From Desulfopila aestuarii DSM 18488 (GTDB lineage Bacteria; Desulfobacterota; Desulfobulbia; Desulfobulbales; Desulfocapsaceae): DNA of 64,000 nucleotides. The number at the start of each line of letters is the position of its first letter. The stretch's first letter is position 1. The DNA is taken from NCBI GenBank assembly GCA_945863875.1, contig CAMBBS010000003.1, positions 1 to 64,000 of the forward strand. The letters are read 5' to 3'. A program made the position numbers and the translations under genes. The notes under the pieces are model-generated. The model did no database searches. It was given only the letters and a program-made list of their open reading frames with translations, and was not told the origin of the DNA. Positions 41,905 through 54,500 of this stretch are shown here, one piece after another.

Positions 41905-42756
41905 ATGTCAAACACCAACCAGAAAAACTCCCTGCTTTGTCCCGGCTGCCGGAAACTTATCAGCCGCTCTGCAGCACTGTGCCCGTTTTGTGGCTTGCAG
42001 AAACCGGCATCCAGATGGAAAAACAATATCTTCTTTTCCAGCATTTCCGACGGCGAGCAACTGGTGACAATAATTATCGCGGTCAATGTCGTCCTGTTTA
42101 TCCTATCGATCCTTATCGATCCCCGAAGCGGAAGTCTCCACTTCAGCCCCTTTCATTTTCTCTCGCCAAGCAACCAGAGTCTGCTGGTGCTCGGCTCGAC
42201 CGGCACCATCCCGGTCTTTCAGCTGCACCGCTGGTGGTCGCTGCTGGCGGCCAACTATCTGCACGGCGGACTCCTGCATATTGTTTTCAACATGCTCGCC
42301 CTTCGTCAACTGGCACCTCTGGTGATCCAGGAGTATGGCGTCAACAGGATGATTATTCTCTACACTCTCGGTGGCGCCGGCGGTTTTCTTCTCTCCACCC
42401 TGGCCGGGGTGCGCTTTACTATCGGGGCCTCGGCCGCCCTCTGCAGTCTCATTGGCGCCCTGCTCTATTACGGCAAGAGCCGTGGCGGCATTTATGGCCA
42501 GAATATCTTCAGGCAGATCGGCGGCTGGGCTATCGGCATTGGTATCTTTGGCTTTATGATTCCGGGCATCAATAACTGGGGCCACGGCGGCGGCATGCTC
42601 GCCGGAGCTCTGCTTGCTTATCTGCTCGGTTACGCGGAGAAGAACCGGGAGAAGTTCAGCCACAAAGTTCTGGCGATGGCCTGTCTGGCCGCAACGTGCC
42701 TGATTCTTCTCTGGTCCGTCCTGAACGGTGTCCTCTTCTTACTCTTTAGAAATTAG
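41905..42756 (+). CDS. Rhomboid-family intramembrane serine protease with N-terminal zinc ribbon
   Basis: A 283-residue membrane protein. The N-terminus holds a CPGC...CPFC zinc ribbon (residues about 12-30). Then come six or seven transmembrane segments with rhomboid signatures: WWSLLAANYLHGGLLHIVFN (the HxxxN of TM2), the serine loop GASAALCSLIGALLY with S176, and GHGGGMLAGALLAYLLG with H227. The usual GxSG is GxSA here. The enzyme cleaves within the membrane; its substrate is unknown. The start has no strong ribosome-binding site (AAAAATG). Confidence 0.88.
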   Translation: MSNTNQKNSLLCPGCRKLISRSAALCPFCGLQKPASRWKNNIFFSSISDGEQLVTIIIAVNVVLFILSILIDPRSGSLHFSPFHFLSPSNQSLLVLGSTGTIPVFQLHRWWSLLAANYLHGGLLHIVFNMLALRQLAPLVIQEYGVNRMIILYTLGGAGGFLLSTLAGVRFTIGASAALCSLIGALLYYGKSRGGIYGQNIFRQIGGWAIGIGIFGFMIPGINNWGHGGGMLAGALLAYLLGYAEKNREKFSHKVLAMACLAATCLILLWSVLNGVLFLLFRN

Positions 42757-42811
42757 GAGGCTGTCCGCGGAGACCCTCGCCCCACCGCATATGACTTCGC
42801 TACCGGCATGA

Positions 42812-44719
42812 TCACTCATTCGGATCGATTTTCAGAATCCTGCCGCCAGGTCTCAGTGCGTCACCCTTTTTCGCATGGATTCCGGTGACGATACCTTCTA
42901 TCTCGCTCAGAATTGGGGTTTGCATCTTCATGGCCTCCATAATCGCCACCCTGTCGCCGGCGATCACCTCCTGGCCTTCAGCAACGGAGATTTCGACAAT
43001 CTTCCCGGAAAATGGTGATCGAACATCACCGGCCTTGGCCAGATCGAGAATTTCTTCCTTACCAAGATCCGCGAATTCTCCCGCCTGCCCCATGACTTTT
43101 TTCGGCTTGAAATTAAAGATTGACTGGTGGTGATCAACGATCAGATAGACACTCGTCTCGCCGGTGTCATTGATCGGCGAGGGGCCGATTTCCACCATAT
43201 GTTCCTTGCCATGGTGGTCTCTGAATGCCAGATTCTCGCCAATCTCAAACCCCCCCTTACGGAAAAAGACCGAAGGCGGCAGGACATAGGCCTGCCCATA
43301 TTTTTCTTCGAACTTAAAGAACTCGACAGCATCGTTAGGATGCTGCAAATAGAGGATCAGCTGCTCGTCAGTGGGTTCGATCCCTATCTGTTCGGCCAGG
43401 CTATATCGCTCGTGGGCCAGATCAATATCGGCAATTTCCTCGACGCCACCCTCTTCCTCCAGCATTGTGCGCCAGTCATCGCCGAGCACCTTTTCGTAGA
43501 TCCATTCCTCCGGTCGATAAAAGGGAAAAGGCCCGTATTTGCCGAGCAGAAGGTTACGCAGGTCTCCGGATGGATGACCGTATCGTTCGCCATCGAGAAC
43601 GTTTGAGACGGCTGTCGTCCAGAGGATCTGCGAACCGGGGGTGACCGACCAGTAATTGCCAAGTTCCTTTTGTACCCGCGGCAGTTCCTTGTGTAAAATT
43701 TCCGGCATCCGGTCTAAAAACCCGCCTTTAGCCGCCTGTTCAAGACTCGACCCCATAGCGCCCCCCGGTAGCTTATGGATCTGCACGGTCGGCTGGAAGC
43801 CCTTGATCTGTGATTCGAACTGTTCGTAATATTTTCGCTGATCACGGATCACTTCGGAGGTCTCGATAACCGCATCCTCGTCGAGGCCTTCGGCCTGAAA
43901 GCCGTACTCCTTCAAAGTCTGGACGACGGTGAGAATCGGCGGCGGACCGTAGTAGCCGGTAAAGGCGAAATCGGCGCCATCGATGATTGACGCCCCGTTT
44001 TTCACCGCTTCGACAATCCTGCCGACGTCATTGCCGTCGGTGTTATGACCATGGTAGTGAAGCGGCACTTCCGGGTATTTCTGTTTCAGGGCGTCTACCA
44101 GTTCGCCGATTCGCCGCGGTGTCCCCAAACCGCCATGATTTTTAATGCACAGGGTGATATCTTTGCCGGTCACCTCGATAAGTTCCCCTGCTTTTTCAAC
44201 ATAATAGCCATTGGTGTGTTCCGGACCTGTGGAAAAACAGAGACAGGGTTCATTGAGTTTGCCGGCCTTGCCCACCTCTTCAAAGACCGCATGCATATTC
44301 GGCACATAGTTGAGAAAATCAAAGGTCCGCCAGACGTCGACGTATTTGGCAAACTCGCGCACGGTAAAGCGGATGACATTTTGCGGATAGGGACGATAAC
44401 CAAACAGGTTTACCCCGCGACACAGCGTCTGAAACATGGTCTGCGGCATACTTTCCCGCAGTTTTTTCAGTTTCAGAAAGGGATCGACCTGCTTTCTTAA
44501 AATGTCGACATGGATGGACGCACCGCCGGTAATTTCCAGCGAAAAATAGCCGGCCTGGTCACGCTTTTCCCCGGCCATCAGGTCGGTATGCAGGAGGATC
44601 CTGTTTTTGAAGTCCGACTGGGACAGATCCCTTGCCGTATTGGTTATATAATACCCTTTGCTTTGACGCAGCGTCTCGACAATTTCTTTAACGGGAGTAC
44701 CCTGAATAATTCGTGTCAT
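42812..44719 (-). CDS. pycB: Pyruvate carboxylase, carboxyltransferase-biotin carrier subunit
   Basis: A 635-residue subunit with a TIM-barrel carboxyltransferase domain (DLSQSDFKNRILLHTDLMAG; VDPFLKLKKLRESMPQTMFQ; LCIKNHGGLGTP with the metal site segment PLHYHGHNTDGND) and, at the C-terminus, a biotinyl domain with the carrier lysine in IMEAMKMQTPI. The carboxyltransferase family also includes oxaloacetate decarboxylase alpha and transcarboxylase 5S, but the neighbouring biotin carboxylase (pycA) points to two-subunit pyruvate carboxylase, filling oxaloacetate. GAGGAAGGA lies before the start. birA in this window is its likely modifier. Confidence 0.9.
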   Translation of the reverse strand: MTRIIQGTPVKEIVETLRQSKGYYITNTARDLSQSDFKNRILLHTDLMAGEKRDQAGYFSLEITGGASIHVDILRKQVDPFLKLKKLRESMPQTMFQTLCRGVNLFGYRPYPQNVIRFTVREFAKYVDVWRTFDFLNYVPNMHAVFEEVGKAGKLNEPCLCFSTGPEHTNGYYVEKAGELIEVTGKDITLCIKNHGGLGTPRRIGELVDALKQKYPEVPLHYHGHNTDGNDVGRIVEAVKNGASIIDGADFAFTGYYGPPPILTVVQTLKEYGFQAEGLDEDAVIETSEVIRDQRKYYEQFESQIKGFQPTVQIHKLPGGAMGSSLEQAAKGGFLDRMPEILHKELPRVQKELGNYWSVTPGSQILWTTAVSNVLDGERYGHPSGDLRNLLLGKYGPFPFYRPEEWIYEKVLGDDWRTMLEEEGGVEEIADIDLAHERYSLAEQIGIEPTDEQLILYLQHPNDAVEFFKFEEKYGQAYVLPPSVFFRKGGFEIGENLAFRDHHGKEHMVEIGPSPINDTGETSVYLIVDHHQSIFNFKPKKVMGQAGEFADLGKEEILDLAKAGDVRSPFSGKIVEISVAEGQEVIAGDRVAIMEAMKMQTPILSEIEGIVTGIHAKKGDALRPGGRILKIDPNE

Positions 44720-44814
44720 ATTCGATCCTTCCTCTTAAGCTCTTTTCCAGTCAAACCACACGCGATTGATGGCTCATGGACGACAGCTGTTTAATTTTCG
44801 AGACGGATTCGCGG

Positions 44815-46251
44815 CTACCCAGCGAACGGATTTTCTTTGGCATAATGAATTTCGGCGATGAGGCCTGCCAGCTTCCCCACTTCACTGCTGTCGTCGTCAT
44901 AGAAGAATATATGCGGGTGGGTCTCTATATAGGAAGTATCGAAATCGCCGTTGACGAAATCCTTTTCCCTGGCAATATTTTCATAAAATGGAATAGTCGT
45001 CTTCGGCCCTCTGATGGCAAAGTTTTTCAGACAGCGACGCAATCGACCCACCGTTTCTTCCCAGGTAAATCCGTGTACCGTCAGCTTGACCAGCAGCGAG
45101 TCATAGACCTCGGGAATGATGTATCCCTGGTAGACAAAGCCGTCGAGCCGGACGCCGAACCCGCCGGTCGAGCGATAGACCGAAACTTTTTTACCACCTT
45201 CGGGCATAAAATCATTTTTCGGGTCTTCGGCATTGATGCGCACCTCAATGGCATGGCCGCGAATCTGCACATCCTCCTGCGAAAAGGACAGCGGTTTGCC
45301 AAAGGCAATATTAATCTGGTTTCGCACTATATCGATACCGGTGATCATCTCGGTGACGGTATGTTCCACCTGCACGCGGGTATTGATTTCCATGAAATAA
45401 TATTTGTACTCTTGATCAATCAAAAACTCGACGGTTCCGGCATTCAGATAGTTTGCCGCCTTGGCGGCGCGTACCGCGGTCTGACAGATTTCGTCGAGCA
45501 GCGGTTGATTTTTGATCATCGAGGGCGCAATCTCAATGAGCTTCTGATTGCGGCGCTGGATGGAACAGTCCCGTGTGCCGAGATGGACGGTCTTGCCCTG
45601 GCTGTCGGCTAGGATCTGCACTTCAACATGTTTCGGGTTAATGATAACTTTCTCGAGATAGACCGAATCGTCATTAAAGGCCGCCAGGGCCTCGGCGCGG
45701 GCCACCGGGATCTGTTCTCTCATCTGGGCATCCGTTTCGATCCTGCGGATACCGCGACCGCCCCCCCCCGAAGTGGCTTTTAACATAATCGGGTAACCGT
45801 ATTCGGCAGCAAACGCCAGGGCGTCGGCAATACCCTCTTTGCCCTGTTTCAGATTCTGCGTTCCCGGAACCATGGGGATCCCGGCCTCCGCCATGATTTT
45901 TCTGGCGATAACCTTGTTACCGAGATTGGCGATAACCTCCGTTGTCGGGCCGATGAATACTATTCCCGCCGCGACACAGGCCTTGGCAAAAAATGGATTT
46001 TCCGCGAGAAATCCATAGCCCGGATGGATGGCACAGGCGTCAGATTTTTTAGCGGCTCGAATCATTTTCTCAATATTCAGATAGTCACAGCGGGGTCCAT
46101 CGCCGAGCAGGATGGCCTCATCGGCAATACGGATATGCCGGGACATCTCATCCGGCGTTTCATAGACGGCAACGGCTTCATAGCCAAGCTCCTGAATAGC
46201 CCTGATCAAGCGGATAGCTATTTCACCACGGTTTGCCACTAGTATTTTCAT
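44815..46251 (-). CDS. pycA: Biotin carboxylase subunit (pyruvate carboxylase subunit A)
   Basis: An ATP-grasp biotin carboxylase of 478 residues from ATG 46251 (MKILVANRGEIAIRLIRAI), with AAGGAG 10 nt upstream; the frame is open to 46296. The pattern includes IHPGYGFLAENPFFAKAC, the glycine loop KATSGGGGRGIRRIE, and FMEINTRVQVEHTVTEMITG. It carboxylates biotin on PycB using bicarbonate and ATP. Together with pycB (95 bp downstream) it forms the heteromeric pyruvate carboxylase. Fatty-acid AccC is the other possibility, but the neighbour favours PycA. Confidence 0.92.
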   Translation of the reverse strand: MKILVANRGEIAIRLIRAIQELGYEAVAVYETPDEMSRHIRIADEAILLGDGPRCDYLNIEKMIRAAKKSDACAIHPGYGFLAENPFFAKACVAAGIVFIGPTTEVIANLGNKVIARKIMAEAGIPMVPGTQNLKQGKEGIADALAFAAEYGYPIMLKATSGGGGRGIRRIETDAQMREQIPVARAEALAAFNDDSVYLEKVIINPKHVEVQILADSQGKTVHLGTRDCSIQRRNQKLIEIAPSMIKNQPLLDEICQTAVRAAKAANYLNAGTVEFLIDQEYKYYFMEINTRVQVEHTVTEMITGIDIVRNQINIAFGKPLSFSQEDVQIRGHAIEVRINAEDPKNDFMPEGGKKVSVYRSTGGFGVRLDGFVYQGYIIPEVYDSLLVKLTVHGFTWEETVGRLRRCLKNFAIRGPKTTIPFYENIAREKDFVNGDFDTSYIETHPHIFFYDDDSSEVGKLAGLIAEIHYAKENPFAG

Positions 46252-46806
46252 TTGCAGAGAACTCCTTCTCAGTTCAGTTTCTGTCCGTACAGTCATTTTT
46301 CCGGTAACGCCCGATAATCGGACCTTTCAATACCGGTTTTATCCCTAAGCGACACACGCCACCCGCACATGCGCAGCGCCACCACCCATTATTTTCGTTA
46401 GAACATTAATCAATAATGTTTACCTAGGCAATCAGGAATATTGAGACCAGGCCTCTTGACCATGCTTTTTTTCTGCTCTTCGCCATTTTTCCAGCCGACA
46501 TGTTCTCGACTCCACCTCCCGGATCAGCGTTGACACGACCATTTACGGTTGACGTATCCGGCTGGATTAGGTTATATATTGCAGTTTTGCCGCTACAATC
46601 AAGAGGGAGGGAGGCTGGCCGCCCCCACCCATTCGAAATGAATTGCAAAGCATCAAAGTCAGAGACAAACCACGAAAGCGGCAACAAAATTGAACTCTGG
46701 ACGTTCAACTGTCAGGCAAAAATACACGGATTTGTCCTCCTTTCATTCTTCAAAAGCCAGAAAGTTACCTTCGACAAACATACGCACCAATAAAGGAAAA
46801 ACCGCC
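46252..46806. other. Intergenic region between pycA and carA
   Basis: A 555-bp gene-free stretch between divergent genes. It contains a candidate carAB promoter and, at about 46601-46632, a G-rich then C-rich segment (GGGAGGGAGGCTGGCCGCCCCCACCC) that could pair in a leader. No riboswitch or RNA gene was recognised. The open frames here lack ribosome-binding sites and look random. Confidence 0.4.
46549..46580 (+). promoter_or_regulatory. Candidate promoter of carAB
   Basis: TTGACG (46549-46554) with 17 bp to TTATAT (46572-46577); the overlapping TATATT (46575-46580) matches TATAAT in five places at 20-bp spacing. It would give a 5' leader of about 220 nt before the carA start. Confidence 0.5.
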
Positions 46807-47928
46807 ATGAAAGCACTTATCGCCCTGGAAGACGGGACCATCTTTGCAGGACGCTCATTCACCGGTCACGGTGAGGCGGTAGGCGAGATTGTATTCAATA
46901 CATCCCTCAGCGGCTATCAGGAGATTCTGACGGATCCCTCCTACACCGGCCAGATCGTCACTATGACCTACCCGCTTATCGGCAACTACGGCGTGAATCC
47001 AGAAGACATGGAATCTGCAGCCGCCCACCCCATGGCCTTTCTGGTCAAAGAGTACCATCCTTACCCCTCCAACCATCGTTCCACCCAGACCCTTGCCGAT
47101 TTCCTCATGGAATATGGCGTGCTCGGCGTAGAGGGCTTTGACACCAGGGCACTGGTCAGACATATTCGCACCAAAGGGGCGATGAAGGGTATCGTCTCCA
47201 CCCGGGATCTCGATCATGACTCCCTGGTAAAAAGAGCCAACGAATGGCCGGGATTGATCGGCCAGGATATGGTGCAACGGGTCACCTGCACCACCCCATA
47301 CGGCTGGGCGGATAACCACCCTGTACCGGGCACCAATTTCACTACCGCCCAGACCGGCACGGACAATCCATTGAAAGTCGTCGCCTTTGACTTTGGCATA
47401 AAATACAACCAGCTGCGGCTCTTGACTGAAAAAGGCTGCATGGTTCAAGTCGTCCCGGCGACCACCAGCGCCGAAACGGTCCTGGCCATGAACCCAGACG
47501 GTATTTTCCTCTCCAACGGTCCCGGTGACCCCGAGGGAGTCGAGGGTGTAGTCGACACCATCAGAGAGCTGCTCGGCAAGAAACCTATCTTCGGCATATG
47601 CCTTGGTCACCAGATGCTCGGCCTCGCTTACGGCGGTACCGCCTACAAACTGAAATTTGGCCACCGCGGCGGCAACCAGCCGGTAAAGGATCTTACCACC
47701 GGCCATGTCGAGATAACCGCCCAAAACCATGGTTTTTGCATCGACGAAAAAAGCCTGTCCGGCGACGACGTCGAAGTGACCCATATCAATCTCAACGACA
47801 ACAGCCTGGAAGGCATGCGACACACCAGATATCCGGCTTTCTCGGTCCAGTACCATCCCGAACACGCACCGGGCCCCCATGACGCCATTTATCTTTTTGA
47901 CCGCTTTCTTGCCATGATGCGCCAATAA
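46807..47928 (+). CDS. carA: Carbamoyl-phosphate synthase small subunit
   Basis: A 373-residue glutamine amidotransferase subunit. The frame is open to 46690, but ATG 46807 ([18 protein letters not shown]) has AAAGGA upstream and the family N-terminus. The nucleophile is C265 in [16 protein letters not shown]. The catalytic His/Glu are in [11 protein letters not shown], and the N-terminal domain reads [20 protein letters not shown]. It sends ammonia to CarB for pyrimidine and arginine synthesis; pyrD-pyrK are also in the window. Confidence 0.96.
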   Translation: MKALIALEDGTIFAGRSFTGHGEAVGEIVFNTSLSGYQEILTDPSYTGQIVTMTYPLIGNYGVNPEDMESAAAHPMAFLVKEYHPYPSNHRSTQTLADFLMEYGVLGVEGFDTRALVRHIRTKGAMKGIVSTRDLDHDSLVKRANEWPGLIGQDMVQRVTCTTPYGWADNHPVPGTNFTTAQTGTDNPLKVVAFDFGIKYNQLRLLTEKGCMVQVVPATTSAETVLAMNPDGIFLSNGPGDPEGVEGVVDTIRELLGKKPIFGICLGHQMLGLAYGGTAYKLKFGHRGGNQPVKDLTTGHVEITAQNHGFCIDEKSLSGDDVEVTHINLNDNSLEGMRHTRYPAFSVQYHPEHAPGPHDAIYLFDRFLAMMRQ

Positions 47929-48008
47929 ACAACCAGACCAGGCCTGAATCGCCGACACCATTGCCCGGCAAGGGTTAACTAAAAAAGCAGGAAAAACTCC
48001 AGAATATC

Positions 48009-51230
<3,222 letters not shown>

Positions 51231-51409
51231 GAAGGTAAAATATATGCAGAACCAGCTCGACATTCTCATATTTTGATTTACTTTAATTGAGCGTGGATAA
51301 AACTGATAACAGTTCGAAGTGACTATTCGACGGTTATCCTCAGATAACTCGACATTTTTATTGCAGAATCGTCCTATTTATCTGTTGTTCGCAAAAGAAA
51401 TATATTGTG

Positions 51410-51436
51410 TTGTCTCGACAAAACATGTTGAGACAA
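51410..51436 (+). promoter_or_regulatory. Inverted repeat upstream of ftsH
   Basis: TTGTCTCGAC (51410-51419), seven bases, then GTTGAGACAA (51427-51436), with a single G-U mismatch, 33 bp before the ftsH start. It could be an operator or a leader hairpin. It is not the CIRCE sequence. Confidence 0.45.
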
Positions 51437-51468
51437 TATCAGAAAATCTTGAGTCACCGGAGGAGTCG

Positions 51469-53508
51469 TTGAATACTTTTTATAAAAATTTAAGCATGTG
51501 GCTGGTGATTGGTCTAACCATGATCCTCCTTTTCAATCTTTTCAATAAGCCGCAGGGCACCGTGACCTCAATTACCTACAGTGAGTTCATGACCAGTGTA
51601 ACGAACAAGGCCATAAACCGCGTCACCATCAGCGGAGATATCATTTCGGGTACCCTGCAGGACGGCAAACCCTTCCAGACCATTTATCCCCCGAACGACA
51701 GTGACTTAATCGCCATTCTCCGTGAGTCCGGGGTGGATATCAATGTCAAGGAAACCCAGAAAGACTCCTGGTTGATGACCATCTTTGTGTCATGGTTTCC
51801 GATGCTGCTGCTCATCGGCGTATGGGTGTTTTTTATGCGGCAGATGCAGGGTGGCGGCAAGGGCGGTGCACTTTCCTTTGGTAAGAACCGCGCGCGCCTG
51901 ACGGAACAGAGTGAGAACAAGGTCACCTTTGCCGATGTTGCCGGCATAGACGAAGCCAAGGAAGAACTTGAAGAGATTGTTGATTTTCTGAAAGATCCGA
52001 GCAAATTCACCTCCCTTGGCGGTCGAATTCCAACCGGCGTTCTTCTCGCCGGAGCACCCGGAACGGGCAAGACTCTTCTGGCCAAGGCCATCGCCGGTGA
52101 GGCCGATGTACCTTTTTTCTCCATCTCCGGCTCCGACTTTGTCGAGATGTTCGTTGGTGTCGGCGCCTCCCGTGTGCGTGACATGTTTGCCCAGGGGAAA
52201 AAAAGCGCTCCGTGTATTATTTTTATTGATGAAATTGACGCTGTCGGCCGGCACCGTGGTGCGGGCCTGGGCGGCGGCCACGATGAGCGCGAACAGACAC
52301 TGAACCAGTTACTGGTGGAAATGGATGGCTTTGAGACCAACGATGGGGTCATTATTGTCGCGGCAACCAACAGACCGGATGTTCTTGACCCTGCCCTGCT
52401 TCGTCCCGGACGTTTTGACCGCCAGGTGATTGTCCCGGTTCCCGACGTCGGCGGACGACAGAAAATTCTGGCCATCTACGCTAAAAAAACCAAGATGGCG
52501 GCGAATGTCGATCTGGAAATTCTCGCCCGTGGCACGCCTGGTTTTTCAGGTGCCGATCTCGAAAACCTGGTCAACGAGGCGGCCCTGATGGCCGCACGGT
52601 CGGGAGCGAAGGAAATCACCCTGGAACTTCTGGAAAAGGCCAAGGACAAGATTATGATGGGCGCGGAACGACGGTCGATGATCATCAGCGATAAGGAAAA
52701 AAAGATCACCGCTTACCACGAGGCAGGCCATGCCCTGGTCGCCTGGTTGCTTGCCGATACCGATCCTATTCATAAGGTTACTATTATTCCCCGCGGCCGG
52801 GCCCTTGGGCTGACCATGCAGCTGCCGACGGATGATAAATACACCCACTCTAAATCGTTCCTTAAAAACACAATCTGCATTCTCTATGGTGGCCGGATCG
52901 CAGAGAAGATCATCTTTGACGAGATCACCACCGGGGCGGGCAATGATATTGAACGTGCCTCGGCTCTGGCGAGAAAGATGGTGTGCGAATGGGGCATGAG
53001 CGACGACCTCGGCGCACTCACCTACGGCAAGAAGGAAGAACAGATTTTCCTTGGCCGGGAAATTGGTCAAAATCGCGATTTCAGTGAAGATACGGCAAGA
53101 AAAATCGATCTCGCCGTCAGGAAATTTATCGACGAGGCCATGGATACAGTCACCATACTGCTCGAAGAGCATCGTGACATTCTCTCGATGATGGCGGAAG
53201 AACTGCTGGAAAAAGAGACCATCGTTCTCTCCGACATCGAGCGCATGGTTGAAGAACTCCGCCCCGGCAAGTTTACGTCGCGGATGAAACCAGCTCCAAA
53301 GGCGAAAATGAAGGCTGCACCGCAGCCCCATGAAAGTGATGCTGCCGAAGCTAAAGAGAGTGTCGAAGCCGTTCAACAAGCTTCAGTGGCTGAAAAAACG
53401 GGAGCAGACGAGCAACCGGCAGGCGACATCAAGAACAGCGCCGACGTTGAAAAGAACCGTAGCGGCGGCGCCGCTGATGGTGTAAACAAGGCAGACGAAA
53501 AACCGTGA
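51469..53508 (+). CDS. ftsH: ATP-dependent zinc metalloprotease FtsH
   Basis: A membrane AAA+ protease that degrades misfolded membrane proteins and regulators such as sigma-32 or LpxC. TTG 51469 is preferred, because GGAGGA lies just upstream and it gives the classical start [20 protein letters not shown] with the first membrane segment; the frame is open to 51319. The second segment is [15 protein letters not shown]. Walker A GAPGTGKT is at 195-202, Walker B in [12 protein letters not shown], the SRH in [19 protein letters not shown], and the zinc site HEAGH at H417. The tail (about 605-679) is an Ala/Lys/Glu/Pro-rich extension without similarity. The stop overlaps the folP start. Confidence 0.96.
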   Translation: MNTFYKNLSMWLVIGLTMILLFNLFNKPQGTVTSITYSEFMTSVTNKAINRVTISGDIISGTLQDGKPFQTIYPPNDSDLIAILRESGVDINVKETQKDSWLMTIFVSWFPMLLLIGVWVFFMRQMQGGGKGGALSFGKNRARLTEQSENKVTFADVAGIDEAKEELEEIVDFLKDPSKFTSLGGRIPTGVLLAGAPGTGKTLLAKAIAGEADVPFFSISGSDFVEMFVGVGASRVRDMFAQGKKSAPCIIFIDEIDAVGRHRGAGLGGGHDEREQTLNQLLVEMDGFETNDGVIIVAATNRPDVLDPALLRPGRFDRQVIVPVPDVGGRQKILAIYAKKTKMAANVDLEILARGTPGFSGADLENLVNEAALMAARSGAKEITLELLEKAKDKIMMGAERRSMIISDKEKKITAYHEAGHALVAWLLADTDPIHKVTIIPRGRALGLTMQLPTDDKYTHSKSFLKNTICILYGGRIAEKIIFDEITTGAGNDIERASALARKMVCEWGMSDDLGALTYGKKEEQIFLGREIGQNRDFSEDTARKIDLAVRKFIDEAMDTVTILLEEHRDILSMMAEELLEKETIVLSDIERMVEELRPGKFTSRMKPAPKAKMKAAPQPHESDAAEAKESVEAVQQASVAEKTGADEQPAGDIKNSADVEKNRSGGAADGVNKADEKP

Positions 53509-54320
53509 TGGGATTTACCGCTATCAAGATAATGGGTATCCTCAATGTAACCCCCGATTCTTTTTCCGATGGCGGTAAATTCTCCGATTTTCAGTCGGCC
53601 ATAAGCCAGGCGCATGCCCTGATTGGTGCAGGGGCGGATATACTTGATGTGGGCGGGGAGTCAACCCGCCCCTTCGCCGAGCCGGTCACCACGGAAGAAG
53701 AACTGCGCCGGGTGATTCCGGTTATTAAAGCTGTCCGCCAGAAACACTCTATTCCCATCTCCATCGATACCAGTAAAGCCGTAGTCGCAAGGGAAGCTCT
53801 CCAGGCCGGAGCCGACATCATCAACGATATTTACGCCCTAAAGAAAGATCCCGAGATGATAACCGTGGTACGGGAAAGCAGCGTACCCGTTATTATCATG
53901 CATATGCAGGGAACACCATCGGATATGCAGGTCAATCCCGTGTACCAGGACGTGGTCGGCGAAATCATCGGTTTTTTCGCTGAACGTATTGACTGGATCA
54001 CCGGTCACGGCGTCGACCGTACCCGCCTGATCATTGATCCTGGTATCGGCTTCGGCAAGAACCTGCAGCACAACCTGTCAATCCTCAAACACCTTGATTC
54101 CTTTGTCGATGTTCTCGGGGTCCCCCTCCTTCTCGGCCATAGCCGTAAACGTTTTCTTGGGGCAATTACCGGTATTCCCGATGAACAGGCAAGAGATCTC
54201 GCCACCGCGGTCGTCGCCGCATTATCTGCTGACAAAAAAATCAGCATTGTCAGAGTACATAACGTCGCCGCGACACGGCAGGCGCTCTTGGTTGCTGAAG
54301 CTGTTCGCTCGGCGGCATAA
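53508..54320 (+). CDS. folP: Dihydropteroate synthase
   Basis: A 270-residue folate-synthesis enzyme joining pterin diphosphate and p-aminobenzoate. Signature motifs are IMGILNVTPDSFSDGGKF, DILDVGGESTRPFAEPV, INDIYALK and IDPGIGFGKNLQHN, with LLGHSRKRFLG near the end. ATG 53508 shares a base with the ftsH stop (TGATG); a GTG at 53505 is also open. The ftsH-folP order is common in bacteria. In other groups glmM follows, but here tex does, after a 180-bp gap. Confidence 0.96.
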   Translation: MGFTAIKIMGILNVTPDSFSDGGKFSDFQSAISQAHALIGAGADILDVGGESTRPFAEPVTTEEELRRVIPVIKAVRQKHSIPISIDTSKAVVAREALQAGADIINDIYALKKDPEMITVVRESSVPVIIMHMQGTPSDMQVNPVYQDVVGEIIGFFAERIDWITGHGVDRTRLIIDPGIGFGKNLQHNLSILKHLDSFVDVLGVPLLLGHSRKRFLGAITGIPDEQARDLATAVVAALSADKKISIVRVHNVAATRQALLVAEAVRSAA

Positions 54321-54500
54321 CCTGGGGATATCTCGGGTTGAGATGCAGGTGGCAAAACCCTGCACGGCCTCTCTGTCAAAAAACACACGGAATCTTTGCC
54401 ACAGCCGTCTTCGTTTTGCCTCACACTTCCTCCTTCCCAGCCGCCGGGCCTCTAGCCCCATGGGTATATCGCCTTCACTCTCACCCGAAGAACACGACAG

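Noticed and set aside
41730-42575. Long frame overlapping the rhomboid gene
   Set aside because: It is a shadow in another phase; the rhomboid frame has all expected motifs and membrane segments.
46424-46708. Open frame of 94 codons on the minus strand between pycA and carA
   Set aside because: It runs through the candidate carAB promoter, has no ribosome-binding site and no protein-like pattern.
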